41,169 nt of DNA from assembly GCA_959599095.1 (NCBI GenBank), contig CAUGGC010000019.1:1-41169 (forward strand), given 5' to 3'. The notes beneath the pieces are model-generated. The model had not been told where the DNA came from and ran no database searches. It saw only the letters and a program-made list of their open reading frames with translations. Positions within the stretch are counted from its first letter, which is position 1. Each line of letters begins with the position of its first letter. Source of the stretch: an uncultured Collinsella sp. (lineage in GTDB: Bacteria > Actinomycetota > Coriobacteriia > Coriobacteriales > Coriobacteriaceae). A program made the translations under genes and the position numbers. Shown here in pieces: positions 1 through 7,824 of this stretch.

Positions 1-78
1 GATTCAATCTCGAAAACAGCATTGCCCAGTTGACAAAACTATAGGAACACCCCCCACATGGCGCGAACCAAAACAAAA

Positions 79-191
79 GCGCGGCCTTCCTTTCCGGCGC
101 ACTCCGCAGGACGAAAGAACCCCCGCCGCACGTAGTGCGCAGCGGGGGTTCTTTCATGTCCGAGGACGCACCGGAAAGGAAGGTCGCCCTC
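79..191 (-). terminator. Nested double-hairpin terminator of ilvE
   Basis: Two perfect inverted repeats are nested. The outer arms are 85-97 and 171-183 (13 bp, CCTTCCTTTCCGG and its complement) and the inner arms are 113-126 and 142-155 (14 bp, GAAAGAACCCCCGC and its complement). The stretch between the arm pairs also pairs partly. On the minus strand the structure begins about 30 nt after the ilvE stop and is followed by a T-rich tail (GCTTTTGTTTT), as in an intrinsic terminator. The inner hairpin alone would suffice; the outer stem is an unusual addition. Confidence 0.75.
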
Positions 192-212
192 GGGCCGGAC
201 AGCTAAGACAGC

Positions 213-1265
213 TTACGCGACGGTGTAAACCCAGTTGTGCTTGTCCTCGACAGCACCGGACTGGATACCAGTCAGGGTCTCGCGAAGCTTCTTCATCACG
301 GGACCGATCTCGGTGTAGCCAGCCGGGAAGGTCACGGTCTCGTCGGCGCCATAGACCTTGTTGTCAATCTCGCCCACCGGGGAGATGACGGCAGCGGTGC
401 CGCACAGGCCGCACTCCACAAAGGTGCCGGCCTTGACCTCGGCCCACTCGACGGGGCGCTGATCGACGGTCATACCCAGGTCCTGAGCGACCTGAACGAG
501 CGAACGACGGGTGATGGAGGGCAGGATGGAGTCGGTGTGCGACTGCGGAACGACGAGCGTGCCATCCTCTTTCACGAACAGGACGTTGGCGCCACCGGTC
601 TCCTCGACATAGGTGCGGGACTCGGAGTCGAGATACAGGTTCTCGGCATAGCCCTCGCGATGGGCCTCCATCGTGGGCTTGAGGGACATGGCGTAGTTCA
701 GGCCGGCCTTGATATTGCCGGTGCCGTGCGGTGCGGCGCGGTCATACTCGGAAACGCGCAGCTTAACGGGCTTGAGGCCACCCTTAAAGTACGGACCGAC
801 CGGGGTCACGAGAATACGGAACGTGTACTCAGGAGCGGGAGCCACGCCGATCACGTCACCGGAGCCGATCATAAACGGACGCACGTACAGGGTCGCACCG
901 GAACCGAAGGGCGGAACCCAGGCGGCGTTGGCAGAAACGACCTGCTTGACGGCCTCAACGAACTTGTCCTTGGGGAACGGGGGCATCTCGAGGCGCTGCG
1001 CAGAGTTGTACATGCGCTCGGCGTTCATGTCGGGACGGAAGCAGACGATGCTGCCGTCCTCGGCGGTGTAGGCCTTCAGGCCCTCAAATACCTCCTGGCA
1101 GTAATGGAAGATGCCACCGCACTCGGAGACATGCAGGGTGTGGTCGGTGGTCAGGCCGCCCTCGTCCCACTCGCCGTCCTTCCAATGAGCCTCGTAGCTG
1201 TAATCAGTCTTCATGTAGCCAAAGCCGAGGCTACCCCAATCGATATCCTTCTTCTCGACAGTCAT
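213..1265 (-). CDS. ilvE: Branched-chain amino acid aminotransferase (class IV)
   Basis: This 350-residue protein is a fold-type IV PLP enzyme that interconverts leucine, isoleucine and valine with their 2-oxo acids using glutamate/2-oxoglutarate, in the cytoplasm. The N-terminal half carries the family pattern HVSECGGIFHYCQEVFEGLK (residues about 46-64). The PLP lysine is K186 in GTGNIKAGLNYA, and ECGLCGTAAVISP near the C-terminus matches the cofactor-binding end of long-form BCATs. An upstream in-frame extension of 50 residues is basic and lacks family similarity. The ATG at 1265 has an AAGGAG site 6-7 nt before it and was chosen as the start. The gene stands alone, divergent from the regulator and kinase module. 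A CTTTA-N6-TAAAG palindrome lies about 190 bp upstream. Confidence 0.95.
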   Translation of the reverse strand: MTVEKKDIDWGSLGFGYMKTDYSYEAHWKDGEWDEGGLTTDHTLHVSECGGIFHYCQEVFEGLKAYTAEDGSIVCFRPDMNAERMYNSAQRLEMPPFPKDKFVEAVKQVVSANAAWVPPFGSGATLYVRPFMIGSGDVIGVAPAPEYTFRILVTPVGPYFKGGLKPVKLRVSEYDRAAPHGTGNIKAGLNYAMSLKPTMEAHREGYAENLYLDSESRTYVEETGGANVLFVKEDGTLVVPQSHTDSILPSITRRSLVQVAQDLGMTVDQRPVEWAEVKAGTFVECGLCGTAAVISPVGEIDNKVYGADETVTFPAGYTEIGPVMKKLRETLTGIQSGAVEDKHNWVYTVA

Positions 1266-1454
1266 ATGTCGCTCCTTACATACACAGTTGCATACTCGCG
1301 AACTCGCACGCAAGGACCGAGGCCGGCCGCGTCGCAACGTCGAACGCCCGGAGCGTAGAGCCGGACGGGACACGCGGGCAACACCAAAGCCCATGGCACG
1401 TCGATTCGCATGCACGAGATTGTACTCCCCGTACGCGTCTGATAAAACGCTTTT

Positions 1455-1470
1455 CTTTAACTAAGTAAAG
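1455..1470. promoter_or_regulatory. CTTTA-N6-TAAAG palindrome, candidate operator
   Basis: The site is CTTTAACTAAGTAAAG. The same arrangement, CTTTA-N6-TAAAG with a nearly identical centre, occurs at 30363-30378 between the promoter and start codon of an amino acid transporter operon. Both neighbours concern amino acids, so a shared regulator is plausible. The regulator is unknown. Confidence 0.4.
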
Positions 1471-1564
1471 TATTTTCATTTGCTTCGGAATTCACTGGGG
1501 TAAATAGGCATCCTCCAAGCCGCGGCGTCCACTCACCCCATGCGCCCCGCGACCGCCCTATCGA

Positions 1565-1570
1565 TATACT
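1565..1570 (+). promoter_or_regulatory. Candidate -10 box (TATACT) of the HTH gene
   Basis: TATACT lies 29 nt before the chosen TTG start, which would give a leader of about 22 nt containing the GGAG ribosome site. No good -35 hexamer is visible at the usual distance. The short leader supports the TTG start, because the ATG at 1585 would lie only about 8 nt from the transcription start and the ATG at 1540 upstream of it. Confidence 0.4.
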
Positions 1571-1599
1571 CTAAAGTCGAGACGATGATTGGAGCCCCC

Positions 1600-2052
1600 T
1601 TGGCAACTCAAAACAAACGCGAACACTTGACGGAAGACCTGCTCAAGCGGCTGTTGGCCAGTTCGAGCATCGACGCCTATCTTGACGAAGGCGAAACCGT
1701 CGACCAAACGCTTCCCTCGTACTTGCGCTGCCTCATCGACGAGCGCCGCATCAAGCGCTCGGACGTCGCGCGCAACTCGGGCCTTAACCCGACCGTTGTG
1801 TACGACATCTTTGCCGGCAAAAGCCGCCCCGGCCGCGACCACGCCATCATGTTGGCACTCGGCATCGGCTGCACGCTTCGAGAGACGCAGCGTCTTCTGA
1901 GACTCGACAGCGTCGCCGAGCTTTGGTGCAAGGATCGCCGCGACGCCATCGTCATCTGGTGCATCGAACGCGGCATGAGTCGCGCTTGCACCGATGACGA
2001 GCTTTACCGCTTGGGCGAAAAAACGCTTCTGGGAACCAACCCACTCAAATAA
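1600..2052 (+). CDS. Small HTH (XRE-like) DNA-binding protein
   Basis: The product is a protein of about 150 residues with a helix-turn-helix in its middle: LIDERRIKRSDVARNSGLNP followed by TVVYDIFAGKSRPGRDHAIM. This is the order of a Cro/CI-type domain (resident helix, turn, recognition helix, then a helix with the KSRP-R motif). The remainder is helical and I recognise no other domain. The TTG at 1600 has a GGAG site 5 nt before it. In-frame ATGs at 1540 and 1585 lack ribosome sites and fall before or next to the likely transcription start. The gene precedes a Ser/Thr kinase by 132 bp, and the kinase also starts with TTG. It is the natural candidate to bind the 17-bp palindromes around the kinase gene, which is inference. 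A role as kinase substrate is also possible. Confidence 0.8.
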   Translation: MATQNKREHLTEDLLKRLLASSSIDAYLDEGETVDQTLPSYLRCLIDERRIKRSDVARNSGLNPTVVYDIFAGKSRPGRDHAIMLALGIGCTLRETQRLLRLDSVAELWCKDRRDAIVIWCIERGMSRACTDDELYRLGEKTLLGTNPLK

Positions 2053-2100
2053 ACGCCCACGTCTGTGCGGGCCCCGTAACGCTATCCTCTCCATACGCGA

Positions 2101-2117
2101 TTCAGTTGCCAACTGAA
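2101..2117. promoter_or_regulatory. 17-bp palindrome upstream of the kinase gene, copy 1
   Basis: TTCAGTTG-C-CAACTGAA is a perfect 8-bp inverted repeat around one central base, 67 bp before the kinase start codon. A second copy with one arm mismatch lies just behind the kinase gene at 3863-3879. The size and symmetry fit an operator for a dimeric HTH protein. Confidence 0.5.
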
Positions 2118-2184
2118 CAAACAGAACAATCGTTGTCATATCATTCTTGGGGCATTTGCCCAGCTACCATGAAGGGAGGACGGC

Positions 2185-3828
2185 TTGAACGACAACCAGC
2201 TCATGCATGCCATGAGTCTTGACGACACCTATCGCGTCGAGCAGGTGCTCGCGCGCGGCGAAGACGGCATTACCGAACTCGTCACGATTGACGGAGCCGG
2301 TCCCTTCGTGCGAAAGAAGATTCGACAGGAGCTTGCCCGCCGCAATGTATGGTCGGCACTCACAGAATGCAGCTCGCCCCGTCTTCCCCACGTCGAGGCG
2401 ACCTACGAACTACCCGAGCACTTTGTTGTCGTCTACGACTTTGTGCCGGGTCGGTCGCTTTCCAAAGTTATCGAAACCGATGGGCCGTTGACGCCGGAAG
2501 AAGCAACATCGCTTGGCATCGAGCTTTGCGAGGCAGCCGAAGAGCTCCACAGACACGGCATCGTCCATCGCGATATTTCCCCCAACAATATCGTGGTTGC
2601 CGCGAACGGCGCACACCTCATCGACCTCGGTATCGCCCGCATGCGTGTCGAAGGGGCAAGCAAGGACACGACCTCCCTCGGAACTTGGGGGTTCGCCTCG
2701 CCCGAACAATACGGCTTTGCCCAGACCGATGCACGAAGTGATGTCTACTCCATCGGACGCGTTCTTGGCTTTGCGCTTACGGGCGTCCGTCCTGATGACG
2801 AGGCTTACGAGCAGATTCTTAAGAAGAATCTTGGCAATGCACCCGCGACGCTGGTCCATGCCATCACGCGTGCCTGCTCGTTTGAGCCAAGCGCGCGATT
2901 CCAGTCTGCGGCAGAGATGGCGGGGGTGCTCTCCGGCTCGTCTCGACCGGGAAACGATAGAGCACCTTCTGGCACAGACGAGCAAACCGACCATGCCCAA
3001 ATGGCGGCGGGTACGCATGCGCCCAAGCGCAACCCAGACAAAAGCAGGACGCAGACCTTTGGCGGCTTGTTGCTAAAACTGGCACTCGTCACCGCAATGC
3101 TTGCCGGGCTGATGGCGGTCGGCGCGATTGCCATCTCGACGTTCCACGCCGGCCGAGAAAGCAACAGCGGGCCCACGTCCTCATCGCAAGCCGGCCAGTC
3201 TGACGGCGTTTCGACATCCAAAAAAGCAAATTCGGCAAACGATGCCAGCCATTTGTCCGCCGAGCTCTCGATCGCGGAATCAGGTTGGTCGGTTGATGGA
3301 CACGGGTACGTCCACTTTGGCATCGGCCTTAAAAACTCCGACGGCCCTGCCGCTATCGCATTTCCTACCATTAAGGTCTACGGATACGACGCGGACGACA
3401 ACCTAATCTTTACGGATGAGAAAACCTACAGCGCCATCGAGCCCGGCCAGACCGTCTACTTTGGCGATCAGACGGGAAATGGCACCGCTCCCGCGCGCGT
3501 TGAGTTCGAAACCGTCACACCCAGCGGCGTTGCGCTTGCCACCGCCACCGAAGCACCGGTGTACGAAATTTTCGATAGCACCGAATCCGCTGGGGCAGAC
3601 GGCATGCAGTCATTCTTGGCAAAGCTCAAACTCCAAAGTGCTCCGAATGGCTTTGATAAGACCCAAGTGTTCCTATCGGCTATCCTGCGCGATAAGCAGG
3701 GCAACATCGTTGCCGGCTATAACAATTTTTGCGACTGCCCCGCCGTCGGCTCGACGGTCCCTGTTTCGATCGACGTCAACAATCCGCCCACGCACGCAAG
3801 CTGCGATATTTACGCAACCCAGTGGTAA
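2185..3828 (+). CDS. Membrane-anchored serine/threonine protein kinase
   Basis: This 547-residue protein has an N-terminal Hanks-type kinase domain (about 15-250), a linker, one transmembrane segment (about 294-318) and an extracytoplasmic domain (about 350-547). Visible kinase motifs are lysines K44/K45 in the VAIK position, HRDISPNN with catalytic D130 and metal-binding N135, DLG (147-149) in place of DFG, and SPEQ in place of APE. The glycine loop is poor (ARGEDGITE), but the catalytic residues are present, so activity is likely. The outer domain is beta-rich and resembles FxLYD-type modules (VHFGIGLKNSDG, IKVYGYDADDN), possibly a sensor. The start is TTG with GGGAGG 5 nt upstream. Zinc-ribbon and SPFH genes follow on the same strand after a 242-bp gap. 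The position suggests that it signals to or through those proteins, which is inference. Confidence 0.9.
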   Translation: MNDNQLMHAMSLDDTYRVEQVLARGEDGITELVTIDGAGPFVRKKIRQELARRNVWSALTECSSPRLPHVEATYELPEHFVVVYDFVPGRSLSKVIETDGPLTPEEATSLGIELCEAAEELHRHGIVHRDISPNNIVVAANGAHLIDLGIARMRVEGASKDTTSLGTWGFASPEQYGFAQTDARSDVYSIGRVLGFALTGVRPDDEAYEQILKKNLGNAPATLVHAITRACSFEPSARFQSAAEMAGVLSGSSRPGNDRAPSGTDEQTDHAQMAAGTHAPKRNPDKSRTQTFGGLLLKLALVTAMLAGLMAVGAIAISTFHAGRESNSGPTSSSQAGQSDGVSTSKKANSANDASHLSAELSIAESGWSVDGHGYVHFGIGLKNSDGPAAIAFPTIKVYGYDADDNLIFTDEKTYSAIEPGQTVYFGDQTGNGTAPARVEFETVTPSGVALATATEAPVYEIFDSTESAGADGMQSFLAKLKLQSAPNGFDKTQVFLSAILRDKQGNIVAGYNNFCDCPAVGSTVPVSIDVNNPPTHASCDIYATQW

Positions 3829-3862
3829 GGTCCGGAGCGCCGTTCGCCGACAGCATTTCCGG

Positions 3863-3879
3863 TTCAGTTGGCAACTGAG
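3863..3879. promoter_or_regulatory. 17-bp palindrome downstream of the kinase gene, copy 2
   Basis: TTCAGTTG-G-CAACTGAG matches the site at 2101-2117 in 15 of 17 positions. It lies 35 bp after the kinase stop, in the 242-bp gap before the zinc-ribbon operon, so it could control that operon as the first copy could control the kinase gene. The rest of the gap (3880-4070) shows no terminator and no promoter I would defend. Confidence 0.5.
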
Positions 3880-4070
3880 GAATCACAGCTCTCGTAGCCA
3901 CACAATAAAATGACCAGCGCTGCCAAATGATCGCCAAAAGCGGAACAGGGTCTCAAGGCGCCCCAACGCCCTAAGCCCTTTCGATTCTTCCGAGTCGTTT
4001 CCCTTCTTAAGCGTGAGTTATATCCGACGAGCTGGCGAACGCGACCATACGATTTTCATGGAAGGCAGAT

Positions 4071-5582
4071 ATGGCTTTTTGCCCAAAATGCGGAAATGAG
4101 TTACGCCCCGGCCTGCATTTTTGTCCCAAATGCGGTTCAGAGATAGATATCGTCAGGTACACTCCAGAAACCCGCCGAACCGACCCCATCGAGCCCGTCC
4201 CCGACAACACTCTCTCTGGTGAGGCAAGCAATATCCCTCCGATTCCCCATAATTCTACGAACAATGCCGCCGCAGACGAGCTGTCTGACAGCCTAGCAAC
4301 GGCCGCAGACGCGCTTGGCGGCCTAGCAGCAAAGGCCGGAGCCATCGCGGCCGGCGCCGTGGGCGAACTCGCTAGCCGCGCAAAAGACGCCCTTGATGAC
4401 GCAACAGCAAGCGCCGCTGGCAAACAGGAAGCGAACTCTACGGCGAATGATTCTCCGTCCGAATATCGGGATGCCGCCGGGCTCGATGAAGCCTTTGAGG
4501 TGCAGCCATCAAAAACAACCCACAGCAAAGGCACCTCAAATGTTTTTGATTCCATCGCCCGCAAATCCTCGGCCTCGATATCACAAGCTCAGAAAAAACT
4601 CAGGGCAAACCATGCGCCTCAACACCCTTGGCGAATCCTTGGAGTAGCCGGTATCGGCATAGCAATAGTTGTCATCGTTACAGTTGTAGCGATCGTGCTC
4701 GGTGCAAATGGCTCAAAGAAAACCAGCGAGCCCGTTCAAGATGCCCCAAGCTATCCAGTCCATCTTTCCGTAGATTGCAGCGAGAATCTCCTCTTCTCTC
4801 GCTACGACCTTGCCATCTACGTTGATTCAGAAAAAGTCGGGACCCTCGACCACGGAGCCGAAGATTCATGGGACCTCACGCTCGACAAGGGGCAGCACAC
4901 GCTTAGGGTCCAGAAAGCGGACGACTCAAGCGTCGACGGAAGGAAAACATTCAAGGTCGATCAGAACGAAAAAGTCAGCTGCACCGTATATCCAAAACAT
5001 GACCAGATTGAAATCAGCCTAAAAGTAAAGGCCTCAACCGATAGCGACGACAGTACGGAGGCCCCATCACAGGCAAACGAAAAGAAGAAAGAGAAAAAGA
5101 AAACGAACAGTGAGCCGACTCAAAAGAAGGAGACCGAAGAAGCAGAAACGGAGGATACTGACTCTCCCAAGCAAAATGCCGAAGCCGCACAGCCCGCTTC
5201 CGAACAAGATACCGTTCTGACAACGGCCAATTGCCCCGATCTTGCGACGTTGCTCTCCTCCAGCGACATGGACGCGAGCTGGTTTGTGTCCAAGTACGCG
5301 GGCAAGACGATTGAGTTTGACGGCAATATCGCCTACCTCGCCCCGCACGCCAACTACACCACGCGCTGGGATGTTTTGATCAACGCCGGCGACTATGACC
5401 CCAACCATGCTCAAGGTCCCGAAATGCAGTACGAAAACGTCAATACCTTTGACATGGGATTTGACGACAGTCTCGATGAAATCCGCACCGGCACAAACGT
5501 ACACATCAAGGCAATAGTTAAGGATTACAACGCATCGACGTGTCTGCTTCACCTGGATCCCGTCTCGATGTCGGCACGTTAA
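4071..5582 (+). CDS. Zinc-ribbon membrane protein with extracytoplasmic C-terminal domain
   Basis: This 503-residue protein starts with a zinc ribbon: CPKC (C4, C7) and CPKC (C18, C21). A proline motif (IPPIP, about 55-59) and an Ala-rich segment follow, then one transmembrane helix (about 188-212). Beyond the membrane are a beta-rich part (PVHLSVDCSENLLFSRYDLA), a highly charged Lys/Glu linker (about 335-375) and a folded C-terminal domain of about 120 residues (from CPDLATLLSSSDMDASWF). That domain looks like the DUF4839 type, which I name only tentatively. The start has GAAGG upstream. The stop is followed within 10 nt by the next start, so the two genes are co-transcribed. The architecture resembles B. 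subtilis YdjG/YdjH-like proteins that help recruit an SPFH protein to the membrane. Confidence 0.85.
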   Translation: MAFCPKCGNELRPGLHFCPKCGSEIDIVRYTPETRRTDPIEPVPDNTLSGEASNIPPIPHNSTNNAAADELSDSLATAADALGGLAAKAGAIAAGAVGELASRAKDALDDATASAAGKQEANSTANDSPSEYRDAAGLDEAFEVQPSKTTHSKGTSNVFDSIARKSSASISQAQKKLRANHAPQHPWRILGVAGIGIAIVVIVTVVAIVLGANGSKKTSEPVQDAPSYPVHLSVDCSENLLFSRYDLAIYVDSEKVGTLDHGAEDSWDLTLDKGQHTLRVQKADDSSVDGRKTFKVDQNEKVSCTVYPKHDQIEISLKVKASTDSDDSTEAPSQANEKKKEKKKTNSEPTQKKETEEAETEDTDSPKQNAEAAQPASEQDTVLTTANCPDLATLLSSSDMDASWFVSKYAGKTIEFDGNIAYLAPHANYTTRWDVLINAGDYDPNHAQGPEMQYENVNTFDMGFDDSLDEIRTGTNVHIKAIVKDYNASTCLLHLDPVSMSAR

Positions 5583-5592
5583 GGAGTTGATA

Positions 5593-6312
5593 ATGGCCTA
5601 CTGTCCAAACTGCGGGACAAAGCTCGTTGATGGCGATATCTTTTGCGGAAACTGCGGAAAGCGCATCGAAGCAGCCGCGGCACCTTGTGAACCCATTTTC
5701 TCGCAAGCGCCCACCGAGGAGAGAGAGTCTCCTACAAAAGAAACGAAACCAAAATCCGGTATTACGCGCTGCCCCGCTTGCGGTGAGATTGTCGACAAGA
5801 ATGCGGTCATCTGCCCCTCATGTGGCTTCGGAATCCGCGATGTGGCAGACGGCTCGATTGCACTGCTTTCGCAAAAGCTCGACCTAATCGAGAGCAAGCG
5901 GCCTCAAAAACGCAAGAAGGACGAAAACGACACCATCTCGGCAACCGATGAACGGAAGATCAGCCTGATTCGGAGCTGGCCCATTCCCAACAGCAAGGAT
6001 GACCTTATTGAGTTCGCCGCCATGGCAAGTGGCAACTGTATCGCTTCCCCAAAACTGGGAAACGACCGCATCGCCGCAGAAGATGCACTTGCCGATGCAT
6101 GGCGCTCCAAATTTGATCAGGCATACGCGAAAGCGGAGCATCTCTTTGGGGACAGCGATGAGTTTGCGTTACTCATGGATCTAAAAACGGACATCCAAAA
6201 GAGGACGGTTGTCTCTAGGCTTCGTGCGTGGGGACCCTATGTTGCAACCATACTACTAGTGCTCTTCATGTGGGTCCCCCTATTTCTACTGCAATCATGT
6301 TCAGGGGAATAA
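5593..6312 (+). CDS. Double zinc-ribbon protein with C-terminal membrane anchor
   Basis: This 239-residue protein has a first zinc ribbon at the N-terminus (CPNC at C4/C7, CGNC at C18/C21) and a second after a Pro/Glu-rich linker (CPACGEIVDKNAVICPSCG). A helical charged middle follows, then a C-terminal hydrophobic segment (GPYVATILLVLFMWVPLFLL) with almost nothing behind it. That makes it tail-anchored with the zinc ribbons in the cytoplasm. The ATG at 5593 was chosen because AAGGAG ends 6 nt before it; a TTG two codons upstream overlaps that spacing. It lies between the larger zinc-ribbon protein and the SPFH gene with gaps of 10 and 3 nt, so the three form one operon. It probably works with the larger zinc-ribbon protein as a membrane pair. 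Confidence 0.85.
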   Translation: MAYCPNCGTKLVDGDIFCGNCGKRIEAAAAPCEPIFSQAPTEERESPTKETKPKSGITRCPACGEIVDKNAVICPSCGFGIRDVADGSIALLSQKLDLIESKRPQKRKKDENDTISATDERKISLIRSWPIPNSKDDLIEFAAMASGNCIASPKLGNDRIAAEDALADAWRSKFDQAYAKAEHLFGDSDEFALLMDLKTDIQKRTVVSRLRAWGPYVATILLVLFMWVPLFLLQSCSGE

Positions 6313-6315
6313 ATC

Positions 6316-7674
6316 ATGGCTAATCAAAATCGCGCCGGCATGATGGATGAAATCCGCTGCGATGAGAAGGACTATCTCATCTGGAAATGGCGACCCGCAA
6401 ACAACGTGCGCCGTGAAAACGCAATCCGCTGGGGTTCATCGCTCCGTGTGCGCGAGGGTTCTGTTGCCGTTTTCATCTGCCGTCGCAAGGGACGAGACGC
6501 GATCCAAGAGTTCATCGAGGGACCTTTTGATGAGGCGCTCAACACCTCCAACCTGCCCATCATCGCGAGCTTTGTCGCGGCGGCATATGGCGGCGGCACA
6601 CCGTTTCAGGCAGAGGTTTACTTCATCAATCTTGCCAAGGTTGTTCAATCACGTTTTGCCGCGCGCTACTTCGATGTGTTTGACCAGCGGTTCCCCGATT
6701 TTGGAGTACCCGTTGCCGTGCGAGGGACCCTTACTTTCCAAATCGCCGATTACCGTGAATTCATCGAGCTCCACCGTCTTGATGAATTCACGCTCGAAGA
6801 CTTTCAAAGTCAAGTTCGCGATGCGGTCTCGCGCAGAGTTAAATCTCTTGTCGCCAATATGCCTTCAAAACTCGGGATCCCTCTTTTACAGCTCGCTGGC
6901 CGCACCGACGACCTCTCGGAACTTGCCAACAACGACCTTTCTCCACAGCTGCGCAAGGTCTTTGGCATAGAGCTCACGTCTTTAGACATCGCCGCCATCG
7001 ACGTGGACGAGGAGAGCGACGGCTACACTCGGCTCATGGCGGTAACACGCAATGTGACCGAGGCCACCGTCCGAGCCCAAACTGAAGCCAACATCAAGAA
7101 CATCCATGATATGCAGCGCGTTCAAATGGAAAACCTGCAGGAACGTCTGCGTATTGAGCGCGAGGAAGGACAATATCGCGTCCACAAGCAGACTCAGACT
7201 GCTAACTTCCCCGCTTATCAGGTGGAAGCGCAAACCACCGTTGGCGTCGCTGGCGCAGAGGCGCTCGGGCATATGGGCGAAAATGGAGCTGCGGGCATCA
7301 GCCTCGGCGGCGGTGGCAACGGCAGCATGGACATGGCTGGGATCGCCGCGGGCATGGCCATAGGCGGTTCCGTCGGTCGGAACATCGCCGGCGCGATGGA
7401 CAACATGATGGGCAACACTCCGGCGGGAATCTCTGGCTTCCCCGTTCCACCGCCCATTCCGCGGCAAGATCGTTTCCACGTTGCTGTCAACGGCGCGGCA
7501 ACCGGACCGTTCGACCTCATCACGCTGAGTTCCATGGTTGCCTCAAAATCGCTTGCTCCCGAATCTCTCGTTTGGCAAGAAGGCATGGCAAACTGGATGC
7601 CCGCAAAAACCGTTCCCGCAATTGCGGCGCTTTTCAATAACGGCTCCACCCCACCGCCGATTCCAGCTGATTAG
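6316..7674 (+). CDS. SPFH-domain protein with C-terminal GYF_2 domain
   Basis: Residues about 20-230 of this 452-residue protein form an SPFH/Band-7 domain of the YdjI type, often annotated 'virion core protein-like'. It shows SSLRVREGSVAVFICRRKGR and the terminal beta strands FGIELTSLDIAAIDVDEE. A helical stretch (235-290) and a Gly/Met-rich hydrophobic stretch (315-372) follow. A GYF_2 domain (about 386-440) shows GPFDLITLSSMVASKSLAPE and LVWQEGMANWMPA. Two PPPIP motifs flank it (378-382 and 446-450), possible self-ligands, since GYF folds bind proline-rich peptides. Members assemble as membrane-associated oligomers and are recruited by zinc-ribbon partners, as known for B. subtilis YdjI. 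The ATG follows an AGGGGA site and lies 3 nt after the previous stop. A strong terminator ends the operon. Confidence 0.9.
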   Translation: MANQNRAGMMDEIRCDEKDYLIWKWRPANNVRRENAIRWGSSLRVREGSVAVFICRRKGRDAIQEFIEGPFDEALNTSNLPIIASFVAAAYGGGTPFQAEVYFINLAKVVQSRFAARYFDVFDQRFPDFGVPVAVRGTLTFQIADYREFIELHRLDEFTLEDFQSQVRDAVSRRVKSLVANMPSKLGIPLLQLAGRTDDLSELANNDLSPQLRKVFGIELTSLDIAAIDVDEESDGYTRLMAVTRNVTEATVRAQTEANIKNIHDMQRVQMENLQERLRIEREEGQYRVHKQTQTANFPAYQVEAQTTVGVAGAEALGHMGENGAAGISLGGGGNGSMDMAGIAAGMAIGGSVGRNIAGAMDNMMGNTPAGISGFPVPPPIPRQDRFHVAVNGAATGPFDLITLSSMVASKSLAPESLVWQEGMANWMPAKTVPAIAALFNNGSTPPPIPAD

Positions 7675-7731
7675 TTTGTTATCACGCTGTGTGCTGCCAA
7701 ACGTATCGCGTGTCCACTTCCCCTCCAACGC

Positions 7732-7778
7732 AAACGGGGATCCGTCGACTCCAAGCGACGGATCCCCGTTTTGTTTTT
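7732..7778 (+). terminator. Intrinsic terminator of the SPFH operon
   Basis: Arms 7732-7747 and 7756-7771 are perfect 16-bp inverted repeats (AAACGGGGATCCGTCG and its complement) with an 8-nt loop, followed by TGTTTTT. The A-run before the stem would also let it work for the convergent dedA-family gene. Confidence 0.9.
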
Positions 7779-7824
7779 GACTATGTAGTGCAACTGCCAA
7801 CATGCGGCTTTTCGCGCGCAGATA

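Larger units (their letters stand above)
1266..1599. other. Intergenic region between ilvE and the HTH gene
   Basis: This 334-bp divergent gap holds the control regions of both genes. For ilvE a TACAAT hexamer lies on the minus strand at 1419-1424, leaving a long GC-rich leader of about 145 nt in which I see no T-box or other riboswitch. A palindrome lies at 1455-1470. For the HTH gene a TATACT box lies at 1565-1570. Open frames crossing the gap show no family similarity and no convincing ribosome site. Confidence 0.5.

Noticed and set aside
30..60. TTGACA near the window start as a -35 box
   Set aside because: No -10 hexamer at 16-18 bp and no gene start follows on that strand.
237..1358. 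373-codon open frame opposite ilvE
   Set aside because: Shadow frame caused by high GC at third positions of ilvE.
1276..1479. 67-codon frame (MKILYLVKEK...) in the ilvE leader
   Set aside because: It has no ribosome site, is Arg/Cys-rich and crosses the putative operator and promoter; probably chance.
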